Positions 41,350-51,699 of a DNA stretch of 64,000 bases are shown piece after piece. The position numbers were made by a program, and so were the translations under genes. The first letter of the stretch is position 1; each line of letters opens with the position of its first letter. A model generated the notes under the pieces. That model saw nothing but the letters and a program-made list of their open reading frames with translations, was not told the DNA's origin and searched no databases. This DNA comes from Eukaryota sp. TZLM1-RC (lineage: Eukaryota; Metamonada: BaSk clade): NCBI GenBank assembly GCA_040285825.1, contig JAUPSS010000004.1, positions 930,001 to 994,000 of the forward strand. The letters are read 5' to 3'.

Positions 41350-41965
41350 GCAGGGCTTGATTGGTGGCACTGCGCGAAAAAAAATCAGCCGACCTTACAG
41401 AAATCAAAACTTATATCGAAGCAAAAGAATTATTCAATCTAAGAACACGAGAGTTCAACCAGCAACCTTAAAACAACCTCAGCAGGAATACTCAAACATA
41501 AGAAGATCAGAAGACCAAATGATTAATCAATTCAAAAGAATATTTGGATTCTCTTCTGATGTTGTTATTAGATTTGGTGATTCGAGAGTTGCTGCTTATA
41601 AAATCAAAAGTTGGGCACCTACTATTAAAGAAAAATTATTGAGAAAGCTGTTCAAATAAGCCAGATATACCGTCCTTTTAATTGATGAATGCCGAACAAG
41701 TAAGTATTGTTCTGCTTGTGCTGAATTTGGTCAAATCAGAATGAATTCTGAAGAACACGGTATCAAAAGGCCTAGACTTGTGGATATAAGACGTTTGAGA
41801 GAAAGAAGAAAATATTTGAAGTGGTGGTATGCATGAGACATAAAAAAAGACATTATAGTTCAAAACACGAAGGAGAAAAGTCAACAGTAGACGCAAATTC
41901 AATTGCTTGTGGACTACGTCGATGTTCAAAGTGCAAAACATGGTGGGATAGGGATTTTTTACCAT
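41350..41965 (+). pseudogene. Fanzor-like (eukaryotic TnpB homologue) nuclease relic
   Basis: Frames join as follows: LTEIKTYIEAKELFNLRTRE (open to 41471), then NIRRSEDQMINQFKRIFG, SDVVIRFGDS and APTIKEKLLRKLFK (frame of 41357-41659), TAA at 41657, then in the same frame ARYTVLLIDECRTSKYCSAC, and after an indel near 41829 ANSIACGLRRCSKC + KTWWDRD. This is the C-terminal half of a TnpB/Fanzor RuvC nuclease: QRSED-like block, GD strand, DExRTSxxCxxC zinc-ribbon half, GLxRCxxC second half, and the final (N/D)RD with the RuvC-III aspartate. Fanzors are RNA-guided nucleases carried by eukaryotic transposons. The RuvC-I region and guide-RNA locus were not found. One stop and two frame changes make it inactive as it stands. 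Confidence 0.7.
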
Positions 41966-41986
41966 AAATAGATTACTTTTGGTTGT

Positions 41987-42475
41987 ATGAGGCAGACTTG
42001 TCTCACAAATATCATGAAGCCCGCCAAGTCTCAACCTTCTCTTTCTCATTCAGAATTTGCTGCTCTTTTGGAAGGTCTGGAAGATTCCAACATGATTGCT
42101 GATTTCAGCGGCATCAAGCAGAATTGCCTTATCGCTATAGAGTTGGTCATGGCAGATTCTGTGGAATTTGACCGAAATCTAGTGTTGACTTTTTCATCTG
42201 ACCATTTTCCAGCTTCAAGGACACGAGACAAGACCTCTTTTTTCATGCTTTGTTCTGCTTTGTCCCAGAACTGAACCTTTCTCTAAGCGATCAGGCGTGA
42301 CTGGACATTTAAAAAAACTTCACCCAGATGTCAGCAATGACGTTTTGAAACAGTCTGGACACATGAAATGCGGTTGTGGAGACATCATCCAAGTTGATTG
42401 TGTTGTGTTAGCTGAGGCTAAACGCCACTTTCCGGTTTTGGAGAGTATCACGTGTAGCATCACGTGATCAATAGT
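41987..42475 (+). other. Unassigned coding-like stretch before the Ty3 element
   Basis: PAKSQPSLSHSEFAALLEGL (41987-42274) and, in another frame, RSGVTGHLKKLHPDVSNDVL then CGCGDIIQVDCVVLAEAK. The second has a Cys and His pattern like N-terminal zinc fingers of retroelement proteins. The end near 42420-42500 resembles 49940-50020 (TTTTGGA, ATCACGT, TTTAAATTC), so it may include part of a Ty3-family terminal repeat. Confidence 0.3.
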
Positions 42476-42613
42476 TTAAATTCAGTTCTTGTTTAATTTA
42501 GTTTGATTTTTGGTATATTTACAAAAGAGCCCCATTTGAGAACACCCACTTTAAAAAAAGAGCCCCATTCATAAACATCCTTTTCAATATAGACCCATTG
42601 TTCTATAACGTCG

Positions 42614-43021
42614 ATGTCTTCCGAAAACAACAATATAGACACTCTCAAGAAGTACCAGTTACATGTGGGCGCATTCTTCCTCGATAATGCATGGCTGTTA
42701 AAGGTAAGAGAGTTACCCATTATAGCAATGCTGAAACAAATGCGACTCAAAATGACAGCCTGGATCAACGACAGAAGAAAAGAAGCAAGACAATTGTCAG
42801 AAAACCTCAAGATTACTGTAGTACCACCAGTGTACGAGGCAGTAAAGCAGAACCTAAGACGTGGAAGAATGATGAGGGTCTCTATTTGTGGTCTATCCAT
42901 CCCATACATATCCGACCCATCGGCCAGAATTGAAGAACTCGAATTTTCAAGAGGGGTATTTACACTCCCAATGTCGACCGTAGCTAACGCCTTCTTAACA
43001 GGTCTGGACAACTTGGCATAA
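42614..43021 (+). CDS. Gag N-terminal part
   Basis: ATG at 42614 (MSSENNNIDTLKKYQLHVG). It contains helical, basic capsid-like sequence (WINDRRKEARQLSENLKI) and STVANAFLTGLDNLA before TAA at 43021. The next frame continues without shift as TSNLFEIYGKQSLWNDKLVS. In the related gag at 49026 the stop position is a sense codon (FAISSNL), so the stop is either a lesion or a gag/pol readthrough point. Confidence 0.8.
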   Translation: MSSENNNIDTLKKYQLHVGAFFLDNAWLLKVRELPIIAMLKQMRLKMTAWINDRRKEARQLSENLKITVVPPVYEAVKQNLRRGRMMRVSICGLSIPYISDPSARIEELEFSRGVFTLPMSTVANAFLTGLDNLA

Positions 43022-45874
43022 ACGAGCAATTTATTCGAGATTTACGGTAAACAATCTTTGTGGAACGACAAACTAGTCTCGTTCAACGATTTAACCAAAG
43101 TGGCCAGAGAGAAACTTTTGTCTTGGATGCAAGCCGCACCGAACAAGGAAACCATCCAACTACTGAGAAAAGAGGCGAACAAACCTAAATTAGAAACAGG
43201 AGAATTTCATTCGTCAGAAAGGAAAAGGAGAACCGACCCTGAAGACCAACAATTCCCTCAATTGAAAAAAGGTAAACACACCAGAGGGGGACAGAAATTT
43301 TGTACCTTTTGTCAAATCCCAGGTCATATTATAACAGAATGTGGGGACCCAACCTGTAGTCGCTCATTGGTCCCTATGAATCAAAGAAAAGGCGCCGGCT
43401 ATGGTAGAGGCCGTGGAAACTTTAGTAGAGGCAGTAGAGGCAATTTTAGAGGCCGAAGTAGAGGCCGTGGTAATTTGTATAGAGGAACTAGGGGCCGAGG
43501 TGGCCGTGGTAATAGAGGTAATACATATCGTGAATGTAACGTCCTTAATAACAAGTTTAATAACAAAAACAAATCGTCGCATGTTACAGCTCCCGAATTG
43601 AATCAGATTTGTTCTTCTACTCAATCGGACAATTCAGCTCAAACAGCCCTCTTAAATCCACTCTCTTTCTTGAACATTGGAAATAGCAACATAAATAATC
43701 AGATTAATGTAATAAATAATACAGAAAGAGATTTATGCAACCGAACAGGTAACAATGCTCCTTGTATAAACCACAACAGATCCCAGCAGCCTCAGTTTTT
43801 AGAACTTCAGGTAAGAATTAACAGTACAGTCATAAAAGGCATGATAGATGCAGCTGCATATTGTTCTGTCATTTCCCTAGACCTAGCAAATCTGTGTTCA
43901 ATGTCCATCAATGAAAACGACATCACACAATTCATCCCTGCTAGTAACGTATCGACCAATTCGCTTGGAAGTGCACAAGGCATTTTGACGTTCAATGTTG
44001 GTAGCATCGCGAACCAAGTTTCAATAAATCATACTCTCCCCGCAATCCCGGGTTCAAACAAATTTTACATGTTACAAAAACTTGGGTTATTGACATCTGA
44101 CCGTTTAGTAATTGTACTAGACGAAGAGCGCCGCACTTTACTAAATGCTGAAACCGAATTTGATAACAGAATTAAAACTCACCAAATCGGTCATGTAGAA
44201 TCTATTCCCAGCAGTGAAAAAGATTTTACCCAGCAATTAGATAGATCTGGATGTGAGATTAAATTAGATGATAGTGAGTATAATAAGAGTTTGTCTGATA
44301 TATTAGGTCAATACAAGGACGTATTCAGCGAAACGCCCAATAAAGAAGGCATCGATTGTCCACCCATGTCAATCCCCTTTTATAATCCTAACGCTATTGT
44401 ACATAAACCAGCAAGGGGTCTCAACCCAAAGAAATTACAAATAGCTAACCAAATTTTTGACGAATTAATCGAAATGGGCTATGTAATTGAATCGAACTAT
44501 AAATTCAGTTCCCCTATTGTATTAGTAATATACCCTGATGATCGAAAACCGAGGTTGACAGGCGATTTCAGCGGTAAAGATGGTGTTAACGCTCTTACTA
44601 TTCCAGTTGAGTCTAACTTACCATTAATTTCGGATGTTTTGGAATTTCTAAGTCAAGCCAACTACATCGCCACTTTGGACCTTCCAAAAGCTTTTTGGCA
44701 GATGAAAGTCGCTGACGAGGATATTGAAAAGACATCCATCTCTATCTCTGGCAGATCCATTATGTTTAAAAGGGCATGTTTCGGATTAAAGAATATCCAA
44801 GCAATTTTTCAAAATGTTATGATGGAAATTTTTCAGATAGACGGAGTGTTCATATACATTGATGACATAATCATAATTGGATCAACCCTTCAACAATTTT
44901 TAGAAAGAATTCAAAGAGTACTGCAATGCGCAAGGGATAGAAGAGTCAACATTGGATTGAGAAAATGTAAATTCGTTACTGACAAACAACCAATTGACAT
45001 TTTAGGCAGCGCTTTCCAATATAGACAACGTAAAATTAGTCAAAAACGAGTCGATGCTTTAATTAACATCCCTGCTCCAAAAACAATAAAAGAAGTTCGG
45101 TCATTAGTCGGCTCAGTCAATTTCATCAGAGACTGGCTCCCAAACATTTCACAACTGATTGCACCCATAAACGAATTAATCAAACACAAACAACGTCGTG
45201 TCAACTGGGAAACCAAACACGACCAACTATTAAAACAAATAAAAGAATTGATCATTAATCATATGCCTCTGGAATTACCATCACCAGACAAACGCATTTT
45301 AATAAGCACCGATGCATCAGACATCGCAGTAGGAGGAGTTATCTGGCAAGAGGTCGAACCATATGCACCCACAGGAACTGCATTAAAAGATAGAAAAGTA
45401 AAACCAATCTCTTTTTACAGTAGAATATTAACTGATACTCAAAAACGTTGGTCAACATTACAAAAGGAACTATACGCAATATTATTAATACTAACAGAAA
45501 GCCATTTAGAAAGCTTCCTCATCACTCGACACTTAACCATATTCACCGACCATAGAAATATTGCGTTCCTCGCCACAGCTCCAGAAAAGAACAGAATAGT
45601 CAAAAGATGGTTACCTATTTTATCAGAATTTGATTTTGATATAGTACATGAGAAAGGAGAAGACAATCACTGGGCAGACATGATGTCACGAAACATTGAT
45701 GACAATTCAGTAATACCAGAATTAAATCACATCAGTCACCCACACGATCCTTACTGGCACGGTGAAATTCCACCCCCAGATGACGATTCCGACTATGAAA
45801 GTCCAGAACCAATCCACATTCTCGAATTATCAAGACAGATTTACCAATCTTTTCAAATTGGTTATCCAAAGTAA
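43022..45874 (+). CDS. Gag C-terminus, protease, reverse transcriptase and RNase H
   Basis: Continues the gag frame. Zinc knuckle CTFCQIPGHIITECGDPTC, then an Arg/Gly-rich RGG tract (43395-43530) that probably binds RNA. Protease-like LQVRINSTVIKGMIDAAAY has Asp-Ala-Ala where active enzymes have Asp-Ser/Thr-Gly. RT follows with TLDLPKAFWQM and YIDDIIIIGS, then RNase H ISTDASDIAVGGVIW, LQKELYAIL, FTDHRNIAFL. The frame ends at TAA 45872-45874, but frame +1 from about 45841 reads LPIFSNWLSKVRAEQQLAIS into integrase. The listed long ORF begins at a TTG; the real start is upstream. Confidence 0.9.
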   Translation, partial: TSNLFEIYGKQSLWNDKLVSFNDLTKVAREKLLSWMQAAPNKETIQLLRKEANKPKLETGEFHSSERKRRTDPEDQQFPQLKKGKHTRGGQKFCTFCQIPGHIITECGDPTCSRSLVPMNQRKGAGYGRGRGNFSRGSRGNFRGRSRGRGNLYRGTRGRGGRGNRGNTYRECNVLNNKFNNKNKSSHVTAPELNQICSSTQSDNSAQTALLNPLSFLNIGNSNINNQINVINNTERDLCNRTGNNAPCINHNRSQQPQFLELQVRINSTVIKGMIDAAAYCSVISLDLANLCSMSINENDITQFIPASNVSTNSLGSAQGILTFNVGSIANQVSINHTLPAIPGSNKFYMLQKLGLLTSDRLVIVLDEERRTLLNAETEFDNRIKTHQIGHVESIPSSEKDFTQQLDRSGCEIKLDDSEYNKSLSDILGQYKDVFSETPNKEGIDCPPMSIPFYNPNAIVHKPARGLNPKKLQIANQIFDELIEMGYVIESNYKFSSPIVLVIYPDDRKPRLTGDFSGKDGVNALTIPVESNLPLISDVLEFLSQANYIATLDLPKAFWQMKVADEDIEKTSISISGRSIMFKRACFGLKNIQAIFQNVMMEIFQIDGVFIYIDDIIIIGSTLQQFLERIQRVLQCARDRRVNIGLRKCKFVTDKQPIDILGSAFQYRQRKISQKRVDALINIPAPKTIKEVRSLVGSVNFIRDWLPNISQLIAPINELIKHKQRRVNWETKHDQLLKQIKELIINHMPLELPSPDKRILISTDASDIAVGGVIWQEVEPYAPTGTALKDRKVKPISFYSRILTDTQKRWSTLQKELYAILLILTESHLESFLITRHLTIFTDHRNIAFLATAPEKNRIVKRWLPILSEFDFDIVHEKGEDNHWADMMSRNIDDNSVIPELNHISHPHDPYWHGEIPPPDDDSDYESPEPIHILELSRQIYQSFQIGYPK

Positions 45875-47352
45875 GAGCAGAACAACAACTGGCCATTAGC
45901 AATAACGATCCATTATTCAAAAACGCCACACTCTGCAGAAACACAGAAATCTGGCTTAATAATAATAATAAAATGATAATACCGACCAAACTAAGAAAAA
46001 CAGCACTCAATCTAATACACGGATTAACACAATCAGGCCACCCAAGCAAAAACGAAAGTCTTCACAAGCTTTCCAGAAGTGATTTTTACTGGCCAAACAT
46101 GAGAAAAGACCTCATCAAACACATCGAAAAATGTCCTACTTGTCAGAAAACAGCCCCCATAAAACAATCAAAGACCTCCTCAACGGGCTCACTGTGGGCA
46201 AATCGTCCATTTGCTAAACTAAATGCAGACACAATTGGACCTCTGAATAAAGATAATAATGATAATAAATACTTATTAGTTTTCGTCGACAGTTTCACTA
46301 GATATACAATACTAGTGCCACTGAAAGAACTCAATGCTTTAGAAGTGGCAGATGCATTAATTTGGAATATCTGCGCAATATTCGGCATACCTATGGCTAT
46401 ACATAGTGATAATGGCCCAGAGTTCGCCAATGAAACATTCAAATTGCTATGCCAGAGAATGTCAATCGAAGTCACAAATTCAATTCCATATCACTCTGAA
46501 AGTAATGGATTGGTGGAAAGGAAACATAGGGATGTAATTAAATGTATAAGAAGATTATTAATAGATTACAACGACTATGACGCTTGGTCCACATATGTCC
46601 CAATTACACAGTTATTAATTAACTCAACCAAAAGCAGAATCACAAACCACACCCCCTACGAATTGATTTTCTGGTCATCTATCAGCCCTAGATCAGACCC
46701 TGCTAACATCCTTGGCGGCATATTCGATTTTGAATCCAATGTCCCACTTTTACAAGACCTCAAACTTAAAACTGATCGTCTCCAAAAGAAATGGGAGGAA
46801 GCAGAGAAGCACCAATTATTAAACAAACCCATTCGGAATAATATTAATAATAATACAGAAACCACATTTAATATTAGTGCCTATATTCTTCGAAAAGCTA
46901 AGCAAAACAGCAAATTGCATGGATCTTGGTTAGACCCATTTTTAATTATAGAAATCCCATCCAATTCCACATTGACAGTTAAGAACCTGACGACTGGTGA
47001 TGAGACAAATGTATCAAAGAGGGACTGCAAAATATACAACGCTGACGATCCTAACGATGTTGATTTACTCAGGGCAATCGCAGCCACCGATTCAGGTAAA
47101 CATGTCATCGAAGAAATCCTTAAGGAATATAAAACATCTCAGGGACCCTTCTGTACTGTGAAATGGTTTGGTGGAGAAACTACCGAGGAACCACTCCATT
47201 CGATCAGATATTCAGAAGCGTATAAGCAATTTATTAGTAAGCCAAATAAAAGAAAACGCAAAGCTAATATATCCAATAGCTCGTCTCAGGCTCTCCCCGT
47301 GCCTCGACAAAAGCGATATCCGCAAAGGAAGCGGAACAACAATAGTAAGTAA
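45841..47352 (+). CDS. Integrase with zinc domain and chromodomain-like tail
   Basis: The open frame begins upstream of the ATG at 45973. HHCC zinc motif: HPSKNESLHKL ... CPTCQK. Catalytic core: LNADTIGPL (D), HSDNGPEFAN (D), YHSESNGLVERKHRDV (E). The C-terminal KWFGGETTEEPLHSIRYSEA is chromodomain-like, and the end is basic (KRKRKANIS, RQKRYPQRKRNN). In chromoviruses such tails direct integration to chromatin; that role is inferred. All DDE residues are intact. Confidence 0.92.
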   Translation, partial: LPIFSNWLSKVRAEQQLAISNNDPLFKNATLCRNTEIWLNNNNKMIIPTKLRKTALNLIHGLTQSGHPSKNESLHKLSRSDFYWPNMRKDLIKHIEKCPTCQKTAPIKQSKTSSTGSLWANRPFAKLNADTIGPLNKDNNDNKYLLVFVDSFTRYTILVPLKELNALEVADALIWNICAIFGIPMAIHSDNGPEFANETFKLLCQRMSIEVTNSIPYHSESNGLVERKHRDVIKCIRRLLIDYNDYDAWSTYVPITQLLINSTKSRITNHTPYELIFWSSISPRSDPANILGGIFDFESNVPLLQDLKLKTDRLQKKWEEAEKHQLLNKPIRNNINNNTETTFNISAYILRKAKQNSKLHGSWLDPFLIIEIPSNSTLTVKNLTTGDETNVSKRDCKIYNADDPNDVDLLRAIAATDSGKHVIEEILKEYKTSQGPFCTVKWFGGETTEEPLHSIRYSEAYKQFISKPNKRKRKANISNSSSQALPVPRQKRYPQRKRNNNSK

Positions 47353-47363
47353 TTTTAATTAAC

Positions 47364-47465
47364 GAAACGGGAGAAGGTAGTGTAGGTATCACACTAGTGA
47401 GTACCTTTATATAGAATGACATTTAATAAAATTAACTTTATCTTAACTCTCTTTACATCCAGCTA
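47364..47465 (+). promoter_or_regulatory. Polypurine tract and possible LTR start
   Basis: ACGAAACGGGAGAAGGTAG is followed at 47381 by TGTAGGTATCACACTAGTGA, a TG start as expected for an LTR, and a TATA-like TTTATATA at 47407-47414. No second copy was found near 42500, so the LTR is not proven. Confidence 0.4.
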
Positions 47466-47470
47466 GCATA

Positions 47471-48033
47471 ATGCCCAACGGCAACACTTGTGACACAAGA
47501 TTTGTCAAAGGAGGTTACGAGAACGGACTTGGCTCCCTTTCCCCTCCCAAACATAGAATCTGTCAGCAAGGATACGGATGTAAATCCCACCTTAGACACG
47601 TCTTCTCCCCTAGCAATATACGACGAACTCCAATCTCAATTAGAGGAGATGGAATGGGAAACGACTCATTAGAGGGATTCTTTAAGCTTTTAAAAAAGGA
47701 TGCAGAAGCCTACCTCCAGCCTACATATTTCTGTCTGTTCGAGCAACTTCCTCCTCTATGGAGTGCCATTCCAAAGCGAGGCGTTCGGGCGTAACGCAGA
47801 GCGACGTCCCAAACTGTCTGGTTTGGAAAAGAATGAAAGAGATAATGACCCTTCCCATCAAGGATAGATTGGACTGGAAGGCTACTCATTTGGATCAATT
47901 CAGCAGAAGGGTAAGATTTCTTTCCATCGAGCAGAGATGTAGGACAGACTCAGAAGACATCATACAATCTGAATTACTTGGCTGGCTTGATCCCAACTTC
48001 GATAAGGAAATTCATGGAGCAGGAAGAGAGTAG
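47471..48033 (+). pseudogene. Coding-like remnants before the second gag
   Basis: TRTDLAPFPLPNIESVSKDT, ELQSQLEEMEWETTH and, in another frame, SKARRSGVTQSDVPNCLVWK, MKEIMTLPIKDRLDWKATHL. They lie in normal codon-like sequence but match no family I know. They may be the 5' part of the second Ty3-like element. Confidence 0.3.
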
Positions 48034-49932
48034 TAATCCGGAAAAGCTTGAACCAGTAACACCCTGGTTCGACGCTGATGTTCTAAACAATATTCATACG
48101 GAATGATCATCTGTATCCACGTATAGGAGTCGTCCCAACAACTATGTCCAACAAAATGGTAACTCGTTCACGAAACAACGAGATTTCAGACAATGGTTAA
48201 CGGGAAATCCATCCACATCTCTACACGTTCCCAAATTACCTGTCGTAGCTCCCATAATTTAAAAATAAAAGTAAACCAATTCAGGTTTGCTCTACAGCAT
48301 ACCCGAACACGTTCCAACAGTAAACGTCCGGGTACCTGTAGGAAGGCAAGATGTTACACCTAAGGAAGAGCCAACTTCCTCTCGACCCATGGAAAGTGAA
48401 ATTGAAGAAGATACAAAGTTAAATGGGCCAGTCGTCAGAGAAACGGCTCTTCCTCAACCCTCAGTAAGAGTTTATTCTTCAGACAGACCCATGAGTATTG
48501 AGGGCCTCCCATCCTCAAGAAGAGCTATTGATATGAGCATAGCTAGCAGCCTGCATAGACAAATTGACCTACGGTCAAAAGACATCGATTATAAAAGACC
48601 TCGGTTATCCGCTGATGACCCCATCAATAAAATGTCTATCATAGCTTTTCTTTTAAAATATCAAACTTGGGATAAATACGGGCGAAAGAGAGCTTATAGA
48701 AGCTTTGAAGCCCCAGGTCAATCAGATTAGACCAGAGCCTTCATGATGGCTACCCAGCTATTTGGAGAAGGCCAAGCAGAAATAACCCAAGAAAGGATTA
48801 AAGATCTCCCCAAATATATACGCGACAAGATCACTAGGGATACAACACAGCCTTTGGTAAGAATTGACCCAGCTATAACAGAAAGCTCGGACCCCCAATC
48901 CACCATTATGATTTATTCAGGAGCATGATGATGAGCACTTGCTGTGCAGGAATATCTAGCATGATCGACCCTAGCCTTCTATCTAGGTGGCAGAGTCAAG
49001 GTTTACTCGGTATTGATTAAACCGAATGAACTGGGGAAAAATCCACAATAACCATGAGGCTGACAATGAGTTTAGTCGGTATGTAGAAGATTTTGGAGAC
49101 GTCATGAGAATGACCACCTACATGACCGACCTAACCATCTCTGATTTAGTGAGAAAAAGCAGTGGGTTGATAACCATATCTCCCGCTCTAATAGCCGAAT
49201 ACTTCCTTATGGGGTTGATTAACTTTGCAATATCAAGCAACCTCCTCCCAGTAAGGACTAGACAATCTTTGTGGGATTCACCAAACAGGACCACTTAACT
49301 CGATTTAATATAGATAACTAGAAGGAACTTCCTCTCTTGGTGTTTCACAGCGGCAAACAAACCCACAATGGACATACTAAGGAACAGGGCTCATGAAGAA
49401 GACATTCCTTTGGGACTCGTGGTGATGAGAACTTATTCAATTGGAATAACCCCATCAGCCCAACCTCCAACAAAACGGCCTAGAAGTTCAGGTGGAAAGT
49501 CAAGAGGAACCCTTCAACACAAATTCATTCCTGAAAAGCACGAACGAGAGGGCTCAAAATTCTGTACATTCTATAGCAACGTCGAAGGTAAAAACCATGT
49601 CTGCCACACTGTATTCGAATACAAAGACACTCGTTGTGCTAGAAGCCAAGTTCCCAAAGAGCAAACAAACTGCTACTCATTTGGTCAAACCTTGCTTGTC
49701 CTCTTTGCCTCCCGAGATCTTGAATTCCTACGTAGCTGCTGATTCTGGCGAACTAATTCATGGTGCCATAATCGATGTCTCTGAAAACTCCGCAACTGTT
49801 CTTTGGTCAGACGGAACCACTACTGGCCAGCCCGTTGACTCTATCCATAATACCACAGCATATTCACGGTTCATGAAGCTCTCTATTGATCCTCCGAAAA
49901 CCCGACGAAAAAGAAAGAAAAGGCAGTGTTAG
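48014..49932 (+). mobile_element. Internally deleted Ty3-like element: gag joined to the pol 3' end
   Basis: From ATG 48014 (MEQEESSNPEKLEP) one frame is kept to 48928 with only in-frame stops (TGA near 48103, TAA near 48260, TAG 48728, TGA 48926). It contains AIDMSIASSLHRQIDLRSKD and DYKRPRLS, homologous to gag3. After a shift come FLMGLINFAISSNLLPV (capsid) and a damaged zinc knuckle KFCTFYSNV...HTVFEYKDTRC. At about 49700 the sequence passes straight to a chromodomain-like end (AADSGELIHGAIIDVS, VLWSDGTTTGQPVDSIHN). Protease, RT and integrase are absent. The terminal 49940-50020 resembles 42420-42500. Confidence 0.7.
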
Positions 49933-50412
49933 CAGTAGATAAACGTGACTTGCCTTTTTTGGAAAGTGATCACGTCATCACGTATTTAAATTCTAGTTTT
50001 ACTTTTTTATAGTTGATTTTCTTATATTCTGTCCATAAACTTCTGTTTTTGTTTATGTATTGTGTATGAAAAGCAACAGAAGATCCCAATTAGCCCAACT
50101 ATTCATGACCAACTATCTCCCAATTATCTAAAAATTAAAAATCAGTTTATGATCACTGACGACTTCCTCGTTTCTTCCTACCAGAATATGTCTTAGATAA
50201 TGAAAAACCAAACCAAAAAAGTGAGAGCTAAATACACTATGCATTATGCTTAACATTTGCATGAATAAGTATCTCGACGGCTGAATAGATGCACCAATAA
50301 AAAGGCTAAACTTGTAACAATAAAAGGAAATGCTAAAACAAAAATGAAACAAAGATTGATTGGATTTCGCTAATGTGTAATTGAAAACCGTTTTGATGAC
50401 TTCAAACGCACT

Positions 50413-50652
50413 ATGGATCTAGTTGATAGACCTGAAAGACCTGTCTATCAACTTTTCATTCAATACTTCCACAATGACTTTCAAGAGATAATGGCTGGAG
50501 TGAAAAATTTATACTATTCTGAAAAATGCAACCCAATGAAATGCAACCTAAGATTTTATATCAACATGATTGTCAGAAGTAAAAAAGACGCAGACGATAA
50601 TCCCCTATTAACTCTCAACTGTTTCCCAATAACTGTCTCTAATTTTGCCTAA
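50413..50652 (+). other. Unassigned 79-codon ORF
   Basis: ATG at 50413, MDLVDRPERPVYQLFIQYFH to FPITVSNFA. Normal-looking composition, no family recognised, no second copy in the window. Confidence 0.3.
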
Positions 50653-50717
50653 CACTTTCTGGTGGACTCACTCAAAATTTGCGATCACTTTTTGATCAAG
50701 AAAATTGCCTGAAGTTG

Positions 50718-51378
50718 TACCCACTAGTAGACCTCTCCAACCTTTAGTGTAACGAAGGTGCCGCCAGCTGCAATGCAAATATTAGCAGCTCCTTCTTGAT
50801 GGTCTTGTGTCTTCAAAGCTTAACTTCTTCCGCTCGTATGCAATTGGCCACAACTGCCCTGCACGAGCCACTTATGCTGGCTCTCTACTTCACAACAACA
50901 CGAATTTTCGAACACCTCTTCTGTCTTGGTTCAGCACACACCATACATTGCCTCTCACTCTGTTTAACTTCTTGGTTGGTGATCCTCAAAGGTACAACAC
51001 TCTTCTTTCTTCCCAAAGAGCGATTCTTAATTAATGAAATAGTACCTACATTTTTTGTTGCGGATCAACAATCCAAAACCATCCTTTCAAAGCAAGCCTT
51101 TCCACATACCTTCAAACGACATACACTCACCCCTGTTGCTTGTTTGTTGCTTGTTCATAGCACCAGCATGACCAACATCAGCAGCTTTTTTGAACCAATT
51201 TGTAAATGGTCTTGATCAACACCTACATTTACACATACCTTCAGATGACAGAGACTCATCCCATATGCTAGTTTGAAGTCTGCTTTTGCTCCCTTTTCCC
51301 AGTGCATTTTGAACCACTTGAATCCAAATATACATCAAAAACACTCTTAAACAACCCTTATTCGTTCTTCAAGACTGT
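50718..51378 (+). repeat. Dispersed repeat R1, copy ii, with antisense Sel1 piece
   Basis: Matches 13505-13930 and 13965-14030. At 51165-51225 it includes bases of an antisense Sel1 unit (AGCAGCTTTTTTGAACCAAT, GGTCTTGATCAACACC) as in copy iii at 58560-58615. Confidence 0.75.
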
Positions 51379-51699
51379 CACCACTGTTGAGACAGCGCAC
51401 AACCAACATTTAAAAGTTGACATGAATCGGAACGTCCAAGACTTCGAAAACCACTTCATGACTGGGAGCTGCGGCTCAGGTAGACCCCAAGAATTGCTTC
51501 GTGCGTTACGCCACAGTGCTTAGCCGCTCTTAGAGCTCAGAGTAGATTTCATCTCTGCATCTCTCAATATTATTACTGCATCAATATTATTGATGAACAA
51601 CAATTGCGAGTCAATATAGTACTTTAGAGACGGCGAGTAACCAATTATAGAGAATACACTTGAATTGGGATATTCAAGACTTCAGCGAACGTTGGGGAG

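Larger units (their letters stand above)
42614..47352 (+). mobile_element. Ty3/gypsy retrotransposon, near-complete gag-pol
   Basis: Gag, zinc knuckle, protease, reverse transcriptase, RNase H, integrase and a chromodomain-like tail follow each other in Ty3/gypsy order (RT before integrase). Only one in-frame TAA (43019-43021) and one frame change (about 45835-45870) break a single 4.7-kb frame. A purine-rich tract at 47364-47379 would prime plus-strand synthesis. No matching pair of long terminal repeats could be identified. Confidence 0.9.

Noticed and set aside
41678-42049. 123-codon minus ORF
   Set aside because: It is the antisense of the Fanzor-like coding region, which has clear motifs on the plus strand.
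43364-43624. 86-codon minus ORF opposite the Ty3 gag
   Set aside because: It is the antisense of the Arg/Gly-rich repeat tract and has repeat-driven composition.
42420-50020. Paired LTRs of the Ty3 element
   Set aside because: 42420-42500 and 49940-50020 are similar but lie in different elements and lack clear TG...CA ends; the TG start at 47381 has no partner upstream of 42614.
50796-51215. 139-codon ORF as a real gene
   Set aside because: It lies in repeat R1; the equivalent frame in copy i (13582-13809) is interrupted, and a second overlapping frame is equally open.
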